Assembly (NCBI GenBank): GCA_001303225.1
Contig: LJNI01000106.1
Location: forward strand, 1 to 7,963
DNA length: 7,963 bases
DNA from: a candidate division TA06 bacterium DG_78
GTDB lineage: Bacteria > Hydrothermota > Tepidihabitantia > SM23-42
Reading direction: 5' to 3'
The notes under the pieces are model-generated. The model did no database searches, was not told the origin of the DNA, and worked only from the letters and a program-made list of their open reading frames with translations. Positions 5,206 to 7,963 of this stretch are shown here, in pieces (the stretch's first letter is position 1; the number at the start of each line of letters is the position of its first letter). The position numbers and the translations under genes are program-made.

Positions 5206-7116
5206 TTAATAATTCTCTTCAATCAATTCGTCTATAATATCTGTAAAAATATACCTATCTTCTCTCGTGACCATCAGTCTTCGTTGTTGTCCACCTATCT
5301 GCATTTTCGATTCTTCATCTCCTGTAAGCTCTGCTGTCATTCCATTATGCGTCTCTTCTGATCCCTCACCAGGAAAACCAAGTGGAACAACATCCATAGT
5401 TGCTGGCGACTTAAAGGAATCGAGAAAGTCATCAATTTCATAAAACGACTCGAATTTAGGAAGGCCTCTTCGTATTATCTTTATTGCCTTTTCAGATCCC
5501 AATTTTGACATGATGTGCTGCCCAGCAACATTAGAATCCGGCGCAGTAAATTCTACCTCCAGACCAATTTCAAATATAATTTTTTCTTCCTCTGATAGAG
5601 ATTCATCACCAGGAATTACCTCAGAGCCTATAAAAACTGCTTTGTCCTTTTTTATGTAATTCAAAATAAGTTTGAAAATTTTCTTCCGTTGATCTTCGGA
5701 AACAGAAAAAATATGAGTGAAATTATCTAAAATGAGAACATCGGCACGTTTTGCCTCGCATGCTTTACGTATTTCGTTTTCTTTCGCGAGGTCAAAAAAA
5801 TCCACTGTTTTGTCTTGTGACGCCAAATCCTTGTTAATTGCATTGAGAAAACAGGTTTTACCTGTTCCCTTTTTGCCAAATATTATAAATGGGTTCAGTT
5901 TTTTCCCAAGGCTTTTTAGAATTTGCTTTTGATAGATAGTGTAGGCGTTCTTATTATTATCACCAATAATAAATGTTTTAAATGCTTCTGATGGCTCTTC
6001 TCTCTCGCCAGGTTCTTTGGTCTCGATGGGTTTTTCTTTGACTACTTCTACATGTTTTATTTCTACTGGTTCAGGCTCTTCTTCGACAACACCTCTTTTA
6101 ATGTGAGCAACGAGCTTTTCAACTTCATCGACATGTTTGGGTGAGAATAACATCGATTCGATTTTCAACATTTCATCCGGGAAATTACTAGTATCTAAAG
6201 AATGAAGCTCTTTTTGAAGTGCAGTAAGACGTTTCACTTTTTTAATAAAATCATCATATCTTCGTTTTAACACAGTAATATCACCATCCAATAACGTTTT
6301 TAATGATGACATATCAAACCCTTTAACTTCCCAGAGTTGTATTTTTTCTTTATACTCATCACGAATATTAAGTTTTTTAGGCACATCCTGCAGTACCTCA
6401 GTAGCATCTTTTTTAAACTCCTGGACCAATGATGATACCGGAGTATACACACCCTTTGGATAGAATTCTTTCAAAACTGAACGTATAAGAGATATATCAA
6501 ATGACACATCGCCGAGTGATGAGTGCGCCTTCAGGCGATTAAGCATACCCTCAGCAGTACGTACTGAACCATTACAGACACGAGCAAGTTCTACAACGAC
6601 ATCATCAGGTAAAGTAATTCCTGACTCTTCAGATTTTTTCCGTATCATGTCTGATAGGACATCTTCTTTTGGTGGCTGAATGTCACAGACAAGACCACCT
6701 TCAAGACGCGATAGCAGTATTGCATCAATGTTCTCCATATCTCTCGGTGCTGCATTCCCAGAGAAACACGTTTGCCGGTTATTTGCAAGCGATGTATCGA
6801 TGATTTCCGCTATTACTCTCTGGTACTTCGGGGAAAGAATATGGATGTCATCAATAATGATTGGCGTATCTACTTTCTTCCCCTCATCAACATGTTTCTC
6901 AAATTCCTTAGCAGTAAAGAACAACACAGTAAATTTTTGGGCTAAACCGAAATGTATTGCACGAAGTAAATGAGTCTTACCCATACCAGTATCACCGTAC
7001 ACATAGAAGGGATTAAATATCTCTCCGGGGTTTTCAATAACCTTCTGCGCAGCAAGGTAGGCTACTTCATTTCCTGCATGGATATAAAAGTTTTTAAAAC
7101 TGAGTTCCCGTTTCAT
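5206..7116 (-). CDS. Tandem DnaA-like AAA+ ATPase without DNA-binding domain
   Basis: This is a 636-aa protein with two DnaA-type AAA+ modules. Domain 1 (about 6-215) has a DnaA-like lead-in (FKNFYIHAGN, then ENPGEIFNPFYVYG), Walker A GDTGMGKT (41-48), Walker B IIIDD (86-90), arginine-finger motif SRLEGGL (Arg137) followed by DIQPP, and sensor-2 GSVR (Arg186). A helical linker (about 225-345; WEVKGFD, many Lys/Leu/Glu) and a Glu/Pro/Lys-rich hinge (346-376) follow. Domain 2 (about 378-550) has the lead-in FKTFIIGDNNKNA, Walker A GKKGTGKT (414-421) and Walker B LILDN (461-465). Its finger position reads IIFEIGL, so the Arg is missing. The C-terminal tail is low-complexity, then GGQQRRLMVTREDRY and an acidic helix. 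There is no DnaA domain IV helix-turn-helix or RxxTN-type signature. An upstream in-frame TTG at 7137 is rejected because GGTGGAG sits 8 nt before ATG 7116. It is the first gene of the operon with the PATAN-TPR gene. Confidence 0.88.
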   Translation of the reverse strand: MKRELSFKNFYIHAGNEVAYLAAQKVIENPGEIFNPFYVYGDTGMGKTHLLRAIHFGLAQKFTVLFFTAKEFEKHVDEGKKVDTPIIIDDIHILSPKYQRVIAEIIDTSLANNRQTCFSGNAAPRDMENIDAILLSRLEGGLVCDIQPPKEDVLSDMIRKKSEESGITLPDDVVVELARVCNGSVRTAEGMLNRLKAHSSLGDVSFDISLIRSVLKEFYPKGVYTPVSSLVQEFKKDATEVLQDVPKKLNIRDEYKEKIQLWEVKGFDMSSLKTLLDGDITVLKRRYDDFIKKVKRLTALQKELHSLDTSNFPDEMLKIESMLFSPKHVDEVEKLVAHIKRGVVEEEPEPVEIKHVEVVKEKPIETKEPGEREEPSEAFKTFIIGDNNKNAYTIYQKQILKSLGKKLNPFIIFGKKGTGKTCFLNAINKDLASQDKTVDFFDLAKENEIRKACEAKRADVLILDNFTHIFSVSEDQRKKIFKLILNYIKKDKAVFIGSEVIPGDESLSEEEKIIFEIGLEVEFTAPDSNVAGQHIMSKLGSEKAIKIIRRGLPKFESFYEIDDFLDSFKSPATMDVVPLGFPGEGSEETHNGMTAELTGDEESKMQIGGQQRRLMVTREDRYIFTDIIDELIEENY

Positions 7117-7124
7117 AATGAACA

Positions 7125-7131
7125 CTCCACC
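7125..7131 (-). promoter_or_regulatory. Ribosome binding site deciding the AAA+ start
   Basis: GGTGGAG on the minus strand ends 8 nt before ATG 7116. It overlaps the codons that follow the alternative TTG at 7137, so the TTG is very unlikely to be the start and the protein begins MKRELSFKNF. Confidence 0.85.
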
Positions 7132-7165
7132 AGCCAATATTGTCTGAAACTTCCATCTTTTAGCA

Positions 7166-7194
7166 ATTATAATAGAGAATTACGTTAAAGTCAA
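7166..7194 (-). promoter_or_regulatory. Sigma70-type promoter of the AAA+/PATAN/IMPase operon
   Basis: On the minus strand, -35 TTGACT (7194-7189), a 17-bp spacer and a perfect -10 TATAAT (7171-7166) precede the AAA+ gene. The expected transcription start is near 7159, giving a leader of about 43 nt that contains the ribosome site. The match to the housekeeping consensus (11 of 12 bases with optimal spacing) suggests constitutive or repressor-controlled expression. Confidence 0.85.
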
Positions 7195-7200
7195 TACACT

Positions 7201-7222
7201 GATGTGAGCGTTAACACACATC
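7201..7222 (-). promoter_or_regulatory. Inverted repeat just upstream of the -35 box, possible operator
   Basis: GATGTG (7201-7206) and CACATC (7217-7222) form a symmetric 22-bp dyad with a 10-bp centre, ending 6 bp from the -35 box. Read on the minus strand, 7218-7203 is TGTGT-N6-TCACA, one base from the CRP/FNR-family pattern TGTGA-N6-TCACA, centred about 51 bp upstream of the inferred start. A competing reading is a plus-strand hairpin (AGCGTTAAC 7207-7215 with GTTACCGCT 7223-7231, one mismatch) running into six Ts, i.e. a terminator-like shape. No plus-strand gene ends here, so I favour an operator. Confidence 0.35.
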
Positions 7223-7501
7223 GTTACCGCTTTTTTAATAAACTAAATGTGGTTTCGGTATTATTCTCTGACTGTAGTCGTCTGATTTATCAGGAAAATA
7301 AGCCCAATTTACCCCGTTAGATAACTACATCCGTCACAACTCCATCATCATTAAAACTACTCTTTCTCAAACGAGGTAAACCCGGAAATATAATTATCAA
7401 TGAAATTACAGCATCCTTTCATTAAGGTCCCTAAAAGTTCACAAAAAAAGTGGGGAGGAGTCAGTCTGATGTACCCTTATACACGAAGCGTCTCATAAAG
7501 T
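7223..7501. other. Gene-free stretch between operon promoter and T9SS gene end
   Basis: No convincing gene is seen. It holds two small adjacent palindromes, GACT-gt-AGTC (7270-7279) and CTGAT-tt-ATCAG (7282-7293). On the plus strand it also holds a TATAAT (7389-7394) with no matching -35, and a strong ribosome-site-like GGGGAGGAG (7452-7460) ahead of a 9-codon frame (7469-7498). A minus-strand frame of about 30 codons ending at 7235 has no start codon and may be chance or a decayed remnant. Confidence 0.5.
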
Positions 7502-7526
7502 GAAGGGGTGGCAAAACCACCCCTTC
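7502..7526 (-). terminator. Perfect 10-bp hairpin after the T9SS cargo gene
   Basis: GAAGGGGTGG (7502-7511) and CCACCCCTTC (7517-7526) pair perfectly around a 5-nt loop. The stem has six G-C pairs and begins 10 bp past the stop codon of the minus-strand gene. The minus-strand sequence after it is ACTTTATG, so the T-run is short. The position argues for a 3'-end or terminator structure; efficiency without a long T-run is uncertain. Confidence 0.7.
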
Positions 7527-7536
7527 TTGGTAGTAA

Positions 7537-7963
7537 TTACTCAACAAGTAAAAATTTCTTAATGAGATATTCGCCTGAGGTTGTCTTCAAGTTATAGAAA
7601 TAAACACCAGCCGGAAGATTGAGATTAACCGCGATTGTATAGATCCCAGCAGAAAATTTTCGTGAAACGATGGTCTGCGACAATCTACCAACTGCGTCAT
7701 AAACGAAAAGATCAACTTGTGTTGCCTCTGGCAGCGTTAATTCAATGTTAACGCTGCGATTGCTAATTGTCTGTGCGCTAAACGTAAATACTTCAGGTGT
7801 ATCTGAATAACCCTCGGCAATGCCTGTTGCCTCTATCACCTTTTCTAAGGTATCGTTAGCAAGATTTTCATCGCCCACGAGTTGAGTATAAACCGTTACT
7901 GTATAGAAACCACTTACAAAGGTAAAGCCATCAGGAAAGGTAACCTGTATGCTATCATCTGGT
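7537..7963 (-). CDS. Secreted protein with T9SS type A C-terminal sorting domain (5' part outside window)
   Basis: This is the last ~141 residues of a minus-strand gene whose frame stays open to the window edge; the GTG at 7878 is an internal codon, not a start. The proximal part (VTFPDGFTFVSGFYTVTVYT, then LVGDENLANDTLEKVIE) looks like the end of an Ig-like/CARDB-type extracellular beta domain. The last ~85 residues fit a type A T9SS sorting domain: LPEATQVDLFVYDAVGRL, then SAGIYTIAVNLNLPAGVYFY, and the tail GEYLIKKFLLVE. This domain directs export across the outer membrane by the type IX system and is usually cleaved on sorting. The NPF motif usual at the start of the domain is absent (SAQTISNRSVNIEL in its place). 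The catalytic or adhesive part of the protein is not visible. It ends in TAA 7537-7539 ahead of a strong hairpin. Confidence 0.87.
   Translation of the reverse strand, partial: PDDSIQVTFPDGFTFVSGFYTVTVYTQLVGDENLANDTLEKVIEATGIAEGYSDTPEVFTFSAQTISNRSVNIELTLPEATQVDLFVYDAVGRLSQTIVSRKFSAGIYTIAVNLNLPAGVYFYNLKTTSGEYLIKKFLLVE

Noticed and set aside
5206..7116. Annotation as the replication initiator dnaA
   Set aside because: Two AAA+ modules, no domain IV helix-turn-helix, no neighbouring dnaN/recF and no DnaA-box cluster in the adjacent intergenic stretch.
7117..7137. Alternative TTG start of the AAA+ protein (seven extra residues)
   Set aside because: A strong GGTGGAG ribosome site lies between the TTG and ATG 7116 at ideal spacing to the ATG.
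7235..7327. Minus-strand stretch reading GVNWAYFPDKSDDYSQ
   Set aside because: It looks protein-like but has no start codon and a stop just upstream; only ~30 codons, so a decayed remnant cannot be told from chance.
7389..7394. TATAAT on the plus strand
   Set aside because: No acceptable -35 hexamer at 16-18 bp, and no plus-strand gene downstream.
7357..7422. 21-codon minus-strand frame (ATG 7422) with AGGGA upstream
   Set aside because: Very short, composition uninformative, weak ribosome site at close spacing; no support beyond chance.

Overview
The window reads as a piece of an AT-rich genome from an uncultivated-type, Gram-negative bacterium of the FCB group or a related candidate phylum (WOR-3-like lineages are my best guess). 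This is inferred from a C-terminal type IX secretion (T9SS) sorting domain, a protein that looks like an outer-membrane beta-barrel, a PATAN/DUF4388 protein, and Shine-Dalgarno-led genes with one sigma70-like promoter. No 16S or other phylogenetic marker is present.

Layout. Bases 1-287 are the 3' end of folD on the plus strand. mtnA (methylthioribose-1-phosphate isomerase) starts one base after the folD stop. A beta-barrel-like protein of unknown function follows (1361-2617). A short convergent gap (2618-2743) separates these from a three-gene minus-strand operon. Its transcription order is a tandem DnaA-like AAA+ ATPase (7116 to 5206), a PATAN-MshEN-like-TPR protein (5162 to 3579), and an inositol-monophosphatase-family enzyme (3541 to 2744). 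An almost consensus promoter (TTGACT-17 bp-TATAAT) lies just upstream of the AAA+ gene, preceded by a dyad that may be an operator. After a gene-free stretch, the right edge holds the C-terminus of a secreted T9SS cargo protein, followed by a strong 10-bp hairpin.

The part most worth attention is the AAA+/PATAN pair. The AAA+ protein carries two DnaA-type ATPase domains joined by a helical linker and has no DnaA DNA-binding domain. The second ATPase domain has lost its arginine finger and the second Walker B acid. The protein encoded 43 bp downstream has two tandem 24-residue repeats matching the c-di-GMP-binding MshEN pattern inside a PATAN domain, then a winged-helix-like segment and about eight TPRs. 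I infer a nucleotide-second-messenger-sensing adaptor working with an ATPase scaffold or switch. This would be a regulatory module for surface motility, secretion or polarity rather than for replication initiation. The domain calls are read from the sequence; the joint function is a hypothesis.
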